Source: Palsa-883 sp035486355 (lineage in GTDB: Bacteria; Pseudomonadota; Alphaproteobacteria; Acetobacterales; Acetobacteraceae). From it: DNA of 64,000 nt. The notes under the pieces were generated by a model. That model had not been told where the DNA came from and ran no database searches. It saw nothing but the letters and a program-made list of their open reading frames with translations. Below, one piece after another: positions 26,686 through 36,800 of this stretch. Location of the stretch: the NCBI GenBank assembly GCA_035486355.1, contig DATHNE010000261.1:1-64000 (forward strand), in the 5' to 3' direction. Positions within the stretch are counted from its first letter, which is position 1; each line of letters starts with the position of its first letter. A program made the position numbers and the translations under genes.

Positions 26686-27585
26686 CTACCCCTTCACGCC
26701 CCCCATGGTCAGACCAGCCGCCATGTACCGGCGGAACCCGTAATACAGAATGATCGGTGGCAGCGCATAGATTATCGCTGTCGCCATCATGTAGTTCCAC
26801 GGCGATTCATCGCTGTTCAGGAACTGCGCGAGCGCCACCGCGACGGTCATGCTCTCCGGCGTCGACAGCAGCAGGAAGTTGTAGAGATATTCATTCCACG
26901 CCAGCAATAGAGCGTAGGTCCCCACCGCCACCAGGGCCGGGGCCATCAGCGGCAGGTAGATCCGCACATAGATTTGCAGCGGGTTCGCCCCATCGATCCG
27001 CGCGGACTCGTCCAGCTCCATCGGGATCGACTTGCCATACTGCGAGAAGATGAAGATTGCATACGGCGTGGCAAATGTCGTCAGCGCCAGGATCACCGAC
27101 CATAGGTTGTTCGATAATCCGTAGATCTGCATAATCCGATAGATCGGGATCGCCAGGAACGAGGCCGGGATGACGTAGGTCATCAGCGCCGCGTTGCTCA
27201 GCAGCCAACCATTCCGCAGCCGCATCCGCCCCACGGTGAAGCTGGCCAGCGAACCGATCAGCAGGGTCAGGAACATCACCATGAACCCGACATAGAAGCT
27301 GTTACCGAACTGATGCCAGAAATGCTCCAGGTACCAGAACCCCTGGGTCACCACGATGCGGAAACTCTCCAGTGACGGATGATCCGGCCACAGCGCGCCA
27401 GCGAAGATGTCGTCATGGCTGTCGAGCGCGATCTCCCACATGTTGTAGATCGGCGCGATCGACCACACAGCGATGAAGATGCCCAACAGGATGCAGACGG
27501 CTTCCACCAGATAGCGCGATAGCTTGTAGTACAGGACCGAATGCAGCCCGGACCCAGCCCGTCGGCCAGCGGCGGTGACACTCAT
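26686..27585 (-). CDS. MalG-type carbohydrate ABC permease (pair 1)
   Basis: A 299-residue permease with an N-terminal TM (VEAVCILLGIFIAVWSIAPI) and the six-helix MalG layout. Its EAA loop reads ELDESARIDGANPLQIYVRI and its end is MAAGLTMGGVKG. The ATG at 27585 overlaps the TGA of the MalF partner gene (ATGA), so translation is coupled. It is homologous along its whole length to the pair 2 MalG protein (for example LEHFWHQFGNSFYVG against LEHFWQRFGNSIYLG). Together with its partner it should form the channel for the ligand delivered by the binding protein at 28519-29895. Confidence 0.9.
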   Translation of the reverse strand: MSVTAAGRRAGSGLHSVLYYKLSRYLVEAVCILLGIFIAVWSIAPIYNMWEIALDSHDDIFAGALWPDHPSLESFRIVVTQGFWYLEHFWHQFGNSFYVGFMVMFLTLLIGSLASFTVGRMRLRNGWLLSNAALMTYVIPASFLAIPIYRIMQIYGLSNNLWSVILALTTFATPYAIFIFSQYGKSIPMELDESARIDGANPLQIYVRIYLPLMAPALVAVGTYALLLAWNEYLYNFLLLSTPESMTVAVALAQFLNSDESPWNYMMATAIIYALPPIILYYGFRRYMAAGLTMGGVKG

Positions 27586-28502
27586 AGCTGTGCCTCCGAC
27601 ATGCGCAGCTTGCGCATGAGAATGTAGACCAGCGGGATCAGCACGGGCAGCGCCGTCATCACCTCCGCCACGCCCAGCCGCGGCAGCGCGACCGTGTATG
27701 CATACCGGATACCCAGCGTCGCCAGCACTTCAGTCGACATCGCCGGACCACCGCCCGAGACGAAATACGTCGCATTGAAGTCACCCAGCGCGAACACGGT
27801 GTCCAGCAGGATGCAGACGAAATACAGGTTCGCCATCAGCGGGAAAGTGACGTGCTTGAACCGCTTGAACCCGGTCGCGCCGTCCACATCGGCCGCCTCA
27901 TAAAGCTCCATCGGCACCGCCATGCGCCCCGCCAGCAGGATGATCGTCCAGAACGGCAGGTTCTTCCAGATATAGGCGCCGATATTCGCCGACAGCCCCA
28001 TCCAATGGTCGTTCAAATAGACCGGGCCATCGATGCCGAACAACATGTACAAGACGTTGTTCAGCATCCCCCATTGGCCGTTCATGAACCAGTGAATCGA
28101 CATGTAGGCCGGCAGTGCCGGCGTCGCCCAAGGCAGGATGTAGATCACCAGCAGCGCCTTGATCCACCAGCGCTTGCGCATGAAGAAGCCCGACAGCAGA
28201 AACGCCAGCGCCATCTTCAGATTCACACCGACGCCCACGTAGATGATCGTGTTGATCACCGCCGTAAAGTAGCGCGGGTCGGCGAACAACTGGCTGTACA
28301 GCTGTGGCTCGCTGCCGAGCCACAGTCCGTAACAGATCGGATAGAGAACGAATAGCAGGAATATCGCGATGTAGGGCAACGCAAACGCAAGCGCCCAGAC
28401 ATAGTCGGCGCCGTGCAATCCGCCGAACCAGGCTCGTCGGGCCGGACGCGCTATGGAAGCAGCAGCCCGTCCGACCGGCAATGCCTGTTGTGTGACGCTC
28501 AT
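27582..28502 (-). CDS. MalF-type carbohydrate ABC permease (pair 1)
   Basis: A 306-residue inner-membrane permease of the MalF/UgpA type. The first TM is WALAFALPYIAIFLLFVLYP, the loop GSEPQLYSQLFADPRYFTAV follows, and the EAA motif is YEAADVDGATGFKRFKHVTF with PLM. It lies 16 bases after the substrate-binding-protein gene and overlaps its MalG partner by four bases. The N-terminal 35 residues before the first TM are basic and cytoplasmic. No carbohydrate specificity can be read from the sequence. Confidence 0.9.
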   Translation of the reverse strand: MSVTQQALPVGRAAASIARPARRAWFGGLHGADYVWALAFALPYIAIFLLFVLYPICYGLWLGSEPQLYSQLFADPRYFTAVINTIIYVGVGVNLKMALAFLLSGFFMRKRWWIKALLVIYILPWATPALPAYMSIHWFMNGQWGMLNNVLYMLFGIDGPVYLNDHWMGLSANIGAYIWKNLPFWTIILLAGRMAVPMELYEAADVDGATGFKRFKHVTFPLMANLYFVCILLDTVFALGDFNATYFVSGGGPAMSTEVLATLGIRYAYTVALPRLGVAEVMTALPVLIPLVYILMRKLRMSEAQL

Positions 28503-28518
28503 GTTCGCCCCGCCAGGG

Positions 28519-29895
28519 TTACATCACGACCTTCGCGAAGATCTCGTTACAGCGCTTGAACGCCTTGTCGACGGCATCGGCCACCTTCATGCCGTTCTTG
28601 ATCACATCGGCATGCGCCTGGCCCCAGAGCTGCTCGGCATTGGCCTGACCCCAGGCCGGCGAATAGCCTTCGTATACCGGCAGGGTCGGGTTCAACACGC
28701 CCTCCTCGATATACGGCTTCAGGCACGGCTCGCCGCTGTTCAGCCACCACGGATCGTTCTTCACGACTGACGGGATGGTCGGGAACCAACGACCCAGTCC
28801 CCCCTTCAGGTTCGCGTTCATGACCTCGGGCGTCATGAAGTATTTCAAGAAGTCCTTGGCCACTTCGGCACCCTTCGCCCCCTTCGGGACGAAGCCGCCG
28901 CCCGCATTGATCTGGGTCTTCATCGGGGTGCCGTCATTCTTCTGCGCCGGCGCCAGCGTCAGCATGTCGTGATAGAAAGCTTGCTTATCGCTGATCATCG
29001 CCAGTTCGGTCGACAGCGTGCCATCGAAGTCCATCACGAACAGCTTCTCATGGAAGCCGTTGTTGTCGTCGGCGTCATTCCAGCTCAACGCCTCCGGCGG
29101 CACCACGCCTTGCTTGTAAAAGTTCGTCATGACCTCGACCGACTTGATCGCGGCCTCGCGAATCTGCGGATCGTCGACATGCAGTTTGCCGTCCGACGTG
29201 ACGATCCCCTCACCGCCATTGGCGATCAAGAAGTGCGCGAACAGGTTGTTGCCGTCGTTGGGGCCGACGGTGGTGATCTGCAGACCTAGCGCGTAGACCT
29301 TGCGCATCCCCTTGGCGCGCAATGGCGCCTGCATCTGCGCGAAGAATTTCCAGTGATCGTCCCACTTCTTCGGGATGTCCGTCACCTTGAAGCCAGCCTT
29401 CTCAACCAGATCGCTCCAGATATGGAACGGGGTCGCGCCCTGCTTGATCGGGGCCAGGTAATAGCTGCGCTTCTTGGTCGCCTTGTTGTAGAAGGTCGAC
29501 CCTAGCTTCGCGGTCTCTGAGAGCTGTGACTCGATCGGCGTTACAATATCACTGAGATCCATCAGCTTATCATCCCACGCGTTCTGCGGAATGATCGATG
29601 ACGGCGCGTCCATGAACACCATGTCCGGCACATCGCCGCTGGTCAGGGCCGAAATGGTTTTCTGGTTCTGCGCCATGAACGGCATGATGGAGTAGTCGAG
29701 CTTGTTGCCGCTCGCCTTCATGTAGTCCTCACAGACCTTCTTCATGGCGTCGTCTTCCTGTTTGACGAAGCCCTGATTGATCCAGCACACGGCGGTCTTC
29801 GCCTGCGCGTTCGCGATATAAGGTCTGGCCAGCGTGGCGGCTGCCACGACTCCAAGCGAGCCGCCCACGACTGACCGACGGGTGAGTTTGCCCAT
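28519..29895 (-). CDS. Sugar-type ABC transporter substrate-binding protein
   Basis: A 458-residue family 1 extracellular binding protein and the first gene of the operon. A Tat-like leader (KLTRRSVVGGSLGVVAAATL, cleavage near NAQA) precedes the mature protein. Its features are MPFMAQNQKTISALTSGDVP and DMVFMDAPSSIIPQ near the hinge and WFPTIPSVVKNDPWW near the end, like sugar and polyol binding proteins. Residues AGGGFVPKGAKGAEVAKDFL with KYFMTP form the common C-lobe motif. The ATG at 29895 has GGAGACGG upstream. One binding protein here serves two permease pairs, with no ATPase gene next to it. The ligand is unknown. Confidence 0.88.
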   Translation of the reverse strand: MGKLTRRSVVGGSLGVVAAATLARPYIANAQAKTAVCWINQGFVKQEDDAMKKVCEDYMKASGNKLDYSIMPFMAQNQKTISALTSGDVPDMVFMDAPSSIIPQNAWDDKLMDLSDIVTPIESQLSETAKLGSTFYNKATKKRSYYLAPIKQGATPFHIWSDLVEKAGFKVTDIPKKWDDHWKFFAQMQAPLRAKGMRKVYALGLQITTVGPNDGNNLFAHFLIANGGEGIVTSDGKLHVDDPQIREAAIKSVEVMTNFYKQGVVPPEALSWNDADDNNGFHEKLFVMDFDGTLSTELAMISDKQAFYHDMLTLAPAQKNDGTPMKTQINAGGGFVPKGAKGAEVAKDFLKYFMTPEVMNANLKGGLGRWFPTIPSVVKNDPWWLNSGEPCLKPYIEEGVLNPTLPVYEGYSPAWGQANAEQLWGQAHADVIKNGMKVADAVDKAFKRCNEIFAKVVM

Positions 29896-30240
29896 GGTCC
29901 GTCTCCGTTTCCCTGCTCGCGCATACCGTTTTTTGGCGCGCGTTGTTTCTCGTTACATAAGCAACTTGGCGGCACGAAACAGGCAGGTCAACGACGTTCT
30001 TGCAAAATTAAGAAGTCGTCACGGGCCGGCACTGCACGTCGTGACTGCGGCAAAGGCCAAACGGCGCCATCACCCGCAGCTCCATGTTGCGGACTCACAA
30101 AGCGACGATCCCTGTTCGGCATCGCCCATCGCAGGGCTGACCGGTCAGAGCATCGACCGTAACGGGGAATTGCGGCGCGCGTCTAGCACTTTCGTGCGGT
30201 GTGTTCGCCTGGGCCAGCACGTCCATACGCTGGCGGTTGT
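29896..30240. other. Upstream region of the sugar-type ABC operon
   Basis: About 345 bases without a supportable gene. On the minus strand it leads into the binding-protein gene, so it should hold the operon promoter. An AT-richer stretch lies at about 29925-30015, but I cannot point to a convincing -35/-10 pair or operator. Open frames crossing it on the plus strand are compositional shadows. Confidence 0.5.
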
Positions 30241-30278
30241 GCACTGCACTGGCCGGGTCGCCCCGGACAGTGCAGTGC
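30241..30278 (-). terminator. Hairpin downstream of class II aldolase gene
   Basis: An 11-base perfect stem (GCACTGCACTG at 30241-30251 with its complement at 30268-30278), extended inward by CCGG pairing, starts six bases beyond the stop of the minus-strand aldolase gene. There is no strong T-run. The position and stability suggest a terminator or a 3' end stabiliser. Confidence 0.65.
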
Positions 30279-30283
30279 AGCAA

Positions 30284-31060
30284 TCAGTGCTTGTAATCGG
30301 GCTGGCTCTTGTCGAGCTGCCGCTTCAGCGCGTCGAAATGCCAGTCATACGGCTTGCGCCCGCCGTAGCTCTCACCTTTGCGATAGGCGGCAAACGTATC
30401 CTGGATCACGTTCTCCGGCAGCATCTTGAGCGGCCGGTTGGTCCACATCGCGTAGAGCTGCACCTGCGCCACGCGCTCGGTGTAGTACAGCAGGTCGTAG
30501 GCCTTCGCGATCGAGCTGGCGACGATGCCGACACCGTGGCTCGCCATCATCAGCACTTCCTTGTCGCCGATCAGGCCCGCGAGGCGGCGGCCTTCCGCCG
30601 GCTCGAACGCTGGCCCCGCATAGCTGTTGTCGTAGACAGTGTGCATCATGATGCCGAGCTCGGTCTGACCGATCGGCAGGATGCTCTGGTCATCCAGACG
30701 CGCCAGCGCGCTGCCGAACGGCATGTGCGTGTGCAGCACGGTATCGGCATGCGGCACCAGCTCATGGATCGGCGCGTGGATGCAGTAGCAGGACTTCTCG
30801 ATCAACCCATCGCCTGCGCGCAGCGTGCCGTCATAGCCGACTTCCATGAAGCAGCTGGCGGTCACCTCGGACCAATGCAGGCCGAACGGGATCTGGTAGT
30901 AGCGATCCTTGTGGCCCGGCACGCGGGTGGTGAAGTGGTTGAAGATGCCTTCATGAAAGCCATGGATCACCGCCATGCGGTGCGCGGCCGCGAGGTCGAC
31001 GCGCGTCTGCCATTGCGCGGTTTCGACCTCGGTGGTGGTCCCGATCGACTCAAACGGCAT
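30284..31060 (-). CDS. Class II aldolase/adducin family protein
   Basis: A 258-residue cytoplasmic protein. Residues in the order HGFHEGIFNHFTTRVPG, then DGLIEKSCYCIHAPIH, then VLHTHMPFGSALA (the metal-binding HxH), then LMMASHGVGIVASSIAKAYD match the class II aldolase/adducin zinc enzymes. It lacks features that would specify fuculose-, ribulose- or methylthioribulose-phosphate as substrate. The HG pair before VGIVASS is the third metal ligand in the family. The ATG at 31060 has AGGAGAGG upstream. A longer frame exists but the family N-terminus fits this start. It is not in an obvious operon. Confidence 0.85.
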   Translation of the reverse strand: MPFESIGTTTEVETAQWQTRVDLAAAHRMAVIHGFHEGIFNHFTTRVPGHKDRYYQIPFGLHWSEVTASCFMEVGYDGTLRAGDGLIEKSCYCIHAPIHELVPHADTVLHTHMPFGSALARLDDQSILPIGQTELGIMMHTVYDNSYAGPAFEPAEGRRLAGLIGDKEVLMMASHGVGIVASSIAKAYDLLYYTERVAQVQLYAMWTNRPLKMLPENVIQDTFAAYRKGESYGGRKPYDWHFDALKRQLDKSQPDYKH

Positions 31061-31340
31061 ATGCCTCTCCTGCCCGACACGATTTCGCAACGCAGCATCG
31101 CCCCGCTGGGCTGCGGACGTCAATCCAAACCTGGCGGAAATCCGTGGTTTTTCGAGATCGCTGCCAACGCCCACAACGCCAAGACTGTCGGCGACAGGTC
31201 AAATGTTGCGGCGCAAGCAACGGCGGTGACTGCGCGCCGCGCGACGCGCAATCGCCCCGCTAAGTCCCGCCGGCCGACAAACCCGTCCCCCAGCCCTCTT
31301 GGTGACTTGGGGTCTTGGCGGGAATCGTACTTGCCGAAGC

Positions 31341-32348
31341 CTACGCCATCGCCTGCTCGAACACGCTGTTATACCCGTACAGCCCCACAGCCCCACCGGT
31401 GTGCAGGAACACCACGCGCTCATTCTTGCTGAACTGGCCCGCGCGGATCAGGTCGATCAGCCCGGCCATCGCCTTCCCAGAATACACCGGGTCCAGCAGG
31501 ATCCCCTCCAGCCGCGCCAGCATCAGCACCGCCTCGGTCATCCCCGGCGTCGGCTGGCCATAGCCCGGGCCGACGTAATCGCAGTTCGCCACCACAGACC
31601 CGCGCGGGATGCCGCCCGTCACCCCGACATAGTCCGCCGTCGCCTCGGCCAGCTTATGCACATTCGCCTCCTGCACCAGCTTCGGATTGCGCACGCCGAT
31701 CCCCAGCACCGGCACATTGGCATTGCAGCCCTGCAGTCCTACCACCAGCCCGGCATGCGTCCCCGCGCTGCCCGTCGCCGTCACCAGCCGGTCGATCCGC
31801 AATCCCATCTCATCGGCCTGCTGCATCAGTTCCTGTGCGCAACCGACATAGCCCAGCGCGCCGACCCGATTGGACCCACCGCCCGGGATCACATAGGGCT
31901 TCCCGCCCTCGGCGCGCAGCGCAGCCCCCTTCGCCTCCGCCTCGGCATTCATGTCCAGCCCGCTCGGGCGATACTCAATCGCGCAGTCGAACAGCCGGTC
32001 CAGCAGCACGTTGCCACTGGCCAGGTAGTCCCGATCGTTGGTTTCGATCCGGTGCTCCAGCAGTGCGGTGCACGTCATGCCGAACTTCCGTGCCACCGCC
32101 GCGGTCTGCCGCACATGGTTCGACTGCACCGCCCCCTGCGTCACCAGATGATCGGCGCCCTGCGCCAGCGCTTCCCCCATCAAGTATTCCAGCTTGCGGA
32201 TCTTGTTGCCCCCGGTCGCCACCACCGTGCAATCATCGCGCTTGATCCAGATCTCCGGCCCGCCCAGCGCCCGGCTCAAATGACCCAGCTTCTCCAACGG
32301 CGTGGGGGTGGGGAACATACGCACGCGCGGAAACCGGGCGAGGTGCAT
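31341..32348 (-). CDS. dcyD: D-cysteine desulfhydrase / ACC deaminase family PLP enzyme
   Basis: A 335-residue fold-type II PLP enzyme. The PLP lysine is K49 in VVATGGNKIRKLEYLMGEAL, followed by VTQGAVQSNHVRQTAAVARK and the phosphate-binding VTATGSAGTHAGLVVGL. These features fit D-cysteine desulfhydrase (D-cysteine to pyruvate, H2S and ammonia) better than ACC deaminase, but the two families are close and activity is inferred. The ATG at 32348 has GGAGATACGAGG upstream. Longer frames upstream are not conserved. The 280-base gap to the aldolase gene contains nothing supportable. Confidence 0.75.
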   Translation of the reverse strand: MHLARFPRVRMFPTPTPLEKLGHLSRALGGPEIWIKRDDCTVVATGGNKIRKLEYLMGEALAQGADHLVTQGAVQSNHVRQTAAVARKFGMTCTALLEHRIETNDRDYLASGNVLLDRLFDCAIEYRPSGLDMNAEAEAKGAALRAEGGKPYVIPGGGSNRVGALGYVGCAQELMQQADEMGLRIDRLVTATGSAGTHAGLVVGLQGCNANVPVLGIGVRNPKLVQEANVHKLAEATADYVGVTGGIPRGSVVANCDYVGPGYGQPTPGMTEAVLMLARLEGILLDPVYSGKAMAGLIDLIRAGQFSKNERVVFLHTGGAVGLYGYNSVFEQAMA

Positions 32349-32517
32349 CCTCGTATCTCCTGTCAGACCCCGGCAGCTCCGGGTGCGCTGTAATGTTCCC
32401 GATCTCGGAGCGTCCGACAACGGAGCGCAACACATGCCAGCCGGGACGAGCCCGTGGGATGAGAATGACTTACCCGGGCGTCCTTCGGTCTGCTGATCAA
32501 CAGGTGGGGACCAACTG

Positions 32518-33450
32518 ATGCACATCATGCGACGCCGTGGCTGGGAAATTCCGGAACGGCTGGTGACGCCCGAGCACCTTGTGGTGCGGCGCCGCACCGC
32601 GCTGGCCGGCGCCGCGGCGGCCATCATAGCGCCCGCATTCAGCAGCGCGGCTTGGGCCGAAAACGAGGCGCCACCGCGAAATCCGACATACACCGTCGAC
32701 CGTCCGCTCACGGCTGAAGGCATCGCGACAACCTACAACAACTACTATGAATTCAGTGAATCCAAGAATTTGTGGCGGGATGCTCAAGCTCTCCCCCAGC
32801 GGCCGTGGTCGATCACCATCGCCGGCATGGTGGCCAAGCCGCGCACCATCGACATCGACGACCTGCTGAAGCAAGTGCAGTTGGAGGAGCGGGTGTACCG
32901 CCACCGCTGCGTGGAAGCCTGGGCGATGACCGTACCCTGGACCGGCTTCCCGCTCAGCGCCCTGGTCAAACTGGCCGACCCGCAGGCTTCGGCCAAATAC
33001 GTCGTGTTCGAGACCATCCAGGACAAGACGATGCCCGGGCTCGACGCCCCCTTCTACCCCTGGCCGTACATCGAAGGCCTGACCATGGCCGAAGCGACGA
33101 ACGATTTGGCGTTCCTGGTCACCGGCCTCTACGGCAAGCCAGTGCCGCCACAGAATGGCGGGCCGATCCGCCTGGTCACGCCGTGGAAATACGGCTTCAA
33201 GTCCGCCAAGGCGATCGTGAAAATCACCTTCACCGACAACCGCCCGCATACCTTCTGGGAGGCAATCCAGCCCAGCGAGTACGGCTTCTGGGCCAACGTC
33301 AATCCAGCAGTCGCGCACCCACGCTGGAGCCAAGCTTCCGAGAGACTGATCGGCACCGATGAACGCGTGCCAACCAAGCTGTTTAACGGCTATGCTGAGT
33401 TCGTCGGCGGCCTGTATGCTGATATCAAGGGTGAAAAATTGTTCATGTGA
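32518..33450 (+). CDS. msrP: Protein-methionine-sulfoxide reductase catalytic subunit (periplasmic molybdoenzyme)
   Basis: A 310-residue MsrP/YedY protein. A Tat leader (VVRRRTALAGAAAAIIAPAF with cleavage near AWA) exports the folded enzyme. The Mo-coordinating Cys is C131 in YRHRCVEAWAMTVPWTGFPL. PGLDAPFYPWPYIEGLTMAE and TPWKYGFKSAKAIVKI are typical of the family. It repairs oxidised methionine in periplasmic proteins. Its usual partner, the haem membrane protein MsrQ, is absent. Instead a small membrane protein starts at its stop codon (TGATG). An alternative start three codons downstream (32527) is possible. Confidence 0.92.
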   Translation: MHIMRRRGWEIPERLVTPEHLVVRRRTALAGAAAAIIAPAFSSAAWAENEAPPRNPTYTVDRPLTAEGIATTYNNYYEFSESKNLWRDAQALPQRPWSITIAGMVAKPRTIDIDDLLKQVQLEERVYRHRCVEAWAMTVPWTGFPLSALVKLADPQASAKYVVFETIQDKTMPGLDAPFYPWPYIEGLTMAEATNDLAFLVTGLYGKPVPPQNGGPIRLVTPWKYGFKSAKAIVKITFTDNRPHTFWEAIQPSEYGFWANVNPAVAHPRWSQASERLIGTDERVPTKLFNGYAEFVGGLYADIKGEKLFM

Positions 33451-33758
33451 TGGTGCGACGGGTTCTGGCGGTTCTGGCGGCGGCGTTGCTGGTCGGCACG
33501 GTGGCCCTGGCGACACTGGAGTCGCCGGATCTGCCGTTGGGCCAACTGTTGCTCGCACTCGACCGCCAGAGCCTCACCCATTTACAATCTGTGGTGGAAC
33601 AGTTTCTCACGCACTGGATGTGGACGGAGATCGTTCTGCCCGTGCTGGCACGTCCCGCCTGGCTCATTCCTGCCGCGATGGGCTTGATCTGTGTCGGGCT
33701 CTCACTCACCCTGCCAGCCGGGCGGCGGGCGGAACGACCCCGTCAGCGTCGATTCTGA
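33450..33758 (+). CDS. Small inner-membrane protein next to msrP
   Basis: A 102-residue protein with an N-terminal TM or signal (VLAVLAAALLVGTVALATL) and a second TM near residue 78 (AWLIPAAMGLICVGLSLTL), between which lies a soluble stretch LPLGQLLLALDRQSLTHLQS. The C-terminus is basic. It shares the TGATG overlap with msrP, so translation is coupled. I do not recognise the family. It is too short, and lacks the haem-binding His pattern, to be MsrQ. A GTG at 33447 would add one residue. Confidence 0.7.
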   Translation: MVRRVLAVLAAALLVGTVALATLESPDLPLGQLLLALDRQSLTHLQSVVEQFLTHWMWTEIVLPVLARPAWLIPAAMGLICVGLSLTLPAGRRAERPRQRRF

Positions 33759-33867
33759 CCCTCGTCAACGTGACCCAAGCGTGAAACGATGCGGCAACGC
33801 GCCTGCCGGTACTGTAGGGCATCGCGCGCGCTGACCCGCGCTGAGGGAGGCAGGACCACCGCACGAC

Positions 33868-36800
33868 ATGCCGGAGCCGCAGCAACCATCAATGCCTGAC
33901 AGCATCGCAGTGCCCCGGCTGCGACGCGGGCTCGCCCCGCTCGCGGGCCTGCTGATCGCCGTGGTGCTGGCGATGGCGGCACTGGCCAGCTGGGGCGCGC
34001 GCCAGCACGCGCTGACCCAGATCCGCCAGACCAACGACAATCTCGGCCTGCTGCTGGCCGAGCAGACGTCGCGCACCCTGCAGGCGGTCGATCTGATCCT
34101 GCGGGCCACCGCCGAACAGATCCGTAATGACGGGATCGATTCACCCTCGCAATTCCGCGGTGAGCTGGACAACCAGCATGTGCACGACGCGCTGGCGGAT
34201 GAGCTGAAGCACCTGCCTCAGGTCACCGCCCTGACGCTGGTCACCGCGGATGGCAAGCTGGTCAATTCGTCGCAGGCCTGGCCGACGACACCGGCCGATC
34301 TGTCCGGACGCGACTTCGTGGAATACCTGCGCGCCCATCCGCAGACCGACAGTTATATCGGTGCGGCCCTGCCAGGAAGCCCCGCACCCGAGCAGTCCCT
34401 ATTTCTCGCGCGTCGCGTCAACGGGCCGACGGGCGAGCTGATCGGCATCGTCATGGCGCCGGTGTCATCGCATTATTTCGAGGATTTCTATCACGCCATC
34501 GCATTGCAGGCCGGAACGTCGGTCGACATTCTGCGCCGCGACGGCACCTGGATGTTGCGTTATCCGCAAACGAACGGCCTGCTCGGCACGACCCTGCCGT
34601 TCGCTTCGCCATGGCATCAGATCGTCGCTACGGGCGGGGGCAATTATGTCTCGGCCGGCGTGTCGACAGGGACGCCGCAGTTCGTCGCGGTGCAGCCCCT
34701 CAAGGACTATCCGCTGGTGGTTGATATCGCCGTGAGCCGCGACACGGCGCTGGCGGAATGGTGGCACGAGGCGATCGCAATCGTACTGGGCACGCTCGCG
34801 ATCATCCTCGCCATCATCCTGCTGTTTCACGTGCTGGCGAAACAGTTCCAGCGACTGGCGACATCAGAACACACGCTGGCGCAGAGGAATGCCGATCTCG
34901 AGCGCACGCAGAAACGGTTGCAGGCACAGGCCACCGAACTACGTCGTACCGCTGACGCACTGACCGAGAGCGAACACCTGATCGTCGAAAAATCGAACCT
35001 GCTGCAGACCACGCTCGAATTCATGGGTCAGGGCATCATGATGATCGCCGCGGATCGCACCATCGCGGTGTGCAATCAGCGCACCATCGAAATGCTGGGC
35101 CTGCCGGCAGAACTGAAGGCCGCCGGCACGCCCTTCGCGCAGGTGCTCGCCTACCAGTGGCGCACCGACGAATTCAAGCACACGCCCGAGGATATCCAGG
35201 AGTTCGTCCGCTCGGGTGGCATTCTCGATCAACCGCATGTCTATGAGCGGCGCCGGCCGAATGGGCGTATCATGGAGGTGCGCAGCATGCCGATGCCGGA
35301 CGGTGGGATCGTTCGTACCTATACCGATACAACTGAGCGCAAGCTGGCGGAGGAGCGCGCCGCGCAGGCACGCGAGCAGGCGGAAACCGCACGCATGCTG
35401 GCCGAGGATGCCAGTCGCGCGAAAACCGATTTCCTGGCTCATATGTCACATGAGATCCGCACACCGATGAACGGCATCATCGGCATGAATTCGATCCTGC
35501 TGGGCTCACGCCTGGCCGACGAGCAGCGCGAATGCGCCATCGCGGTGCGCGAGAGCGCGGAATCACTGCTGGCGGTGATCAACGACATTCTCGACATCTC
35601 CAAACTGGAGGCAGGTCGCGTCGAGCTCGAACTGCTCGACTTCGACCTGGTGGAGCTGATCGAAGGCGCGGTCGGCCTGCTGGTGCCCCGCGCGCGCGAA
35701 AAAGGCATCGATCTGTCGACCTTCATTGATCCAGCCGCGCGCTTTGGTTTCCACGGCGATCCGACGCGGCTGCGCCAGGTGGTGCTGAATCTGGTCGGCA
35801 ACGCGATCAAGTTCACCGAGACGGGCGGCGTCACCGTCGAGGTGACAACGCGGCCATCACGCGACGATCAGCCGGCCAAAGTCCGAGTGGACGTTCAGGA
35901 CACCGGTCCTGGCATCCCGGAGAACGTGCGTCGACGCCTGTTCGAACCCTTCGCGCAGGCGGACAGCTCGATCTCCCGCCGCTTCGGCGGCACCGGCTTG
36001 GGCCTGGCCATCTGCCGCCAGCTCGTCGAGCTGATGGGCGGCACGATCGATGTCATCAGTTGGCCCGGCCGCGGCAGCCGGTTCTTCTTCGAGATCCCGC
36101 TCGCGCGCGCCAATGCGCCGGTGCGGGTCAATCGCTCTCTGCCGGAACAATTGCGCGGCCTGCGCGCGTTGCTGGTCGACGACACCGACATCAATCGCCG
36201 GGTGTTGCGTCGGCAGTTGCTGGCGCTCGGCATGGAGATCACCGCCGCGCATGACGGCTTCCAGGCGCTGGCCGAGCTGGAACGCGGCTGGCATCGCGGT
36301 CAGCCATTCGACCTGGTGCTGATCGATCTGGTCATGCCCGGCCTCGCGGGGGATGCGCTGGCGCGCCGCATTCGCGACATGCCGGGCGTGGCACAGGCCA
36401 AATTGATCATGGTCTGCTCGGTCGATCGCGATGCCTTGCCGGCGAAACTGGAACAGCTTGTGGACGCCGTGTTGACCAAGCCCGTGCGCGAGCAGCCCCT
36501 GCTGGATACGTTGAGCCGGCTGTTCGGGCTTGGAACGCTACCGCAACCCTCTCCGACGGAGTCCGAGACTGCCGTGCCGGTGCCCGATCTCGTGGCGCTG
36601 CGGATCCTCGTGGCGGAAGACAACAAGATCAACCAGCGGCTGATGATGATGCTGTTGGCGGCCGCGGGACATCAGGTCGCGGTGGTCAACAACGGCGAGG
36701 AGGCGGTGGCGGCAGTGCGCCAGGGCGGCTTCGATATCGTGCTGATGGATATTCAGATGCCGGTGCTGGACGGCGTGGGCGCCTCGAACCAGATCCGTGC

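Noticed and set aside
29834..31432. A 532-codon plus-strand open frame over the aldolase gene and intergenic DNA
   Set aside because: It runs opposite the class II aldolase and into the ABC operon leader. The product is Arg/His-rich and without any domain.
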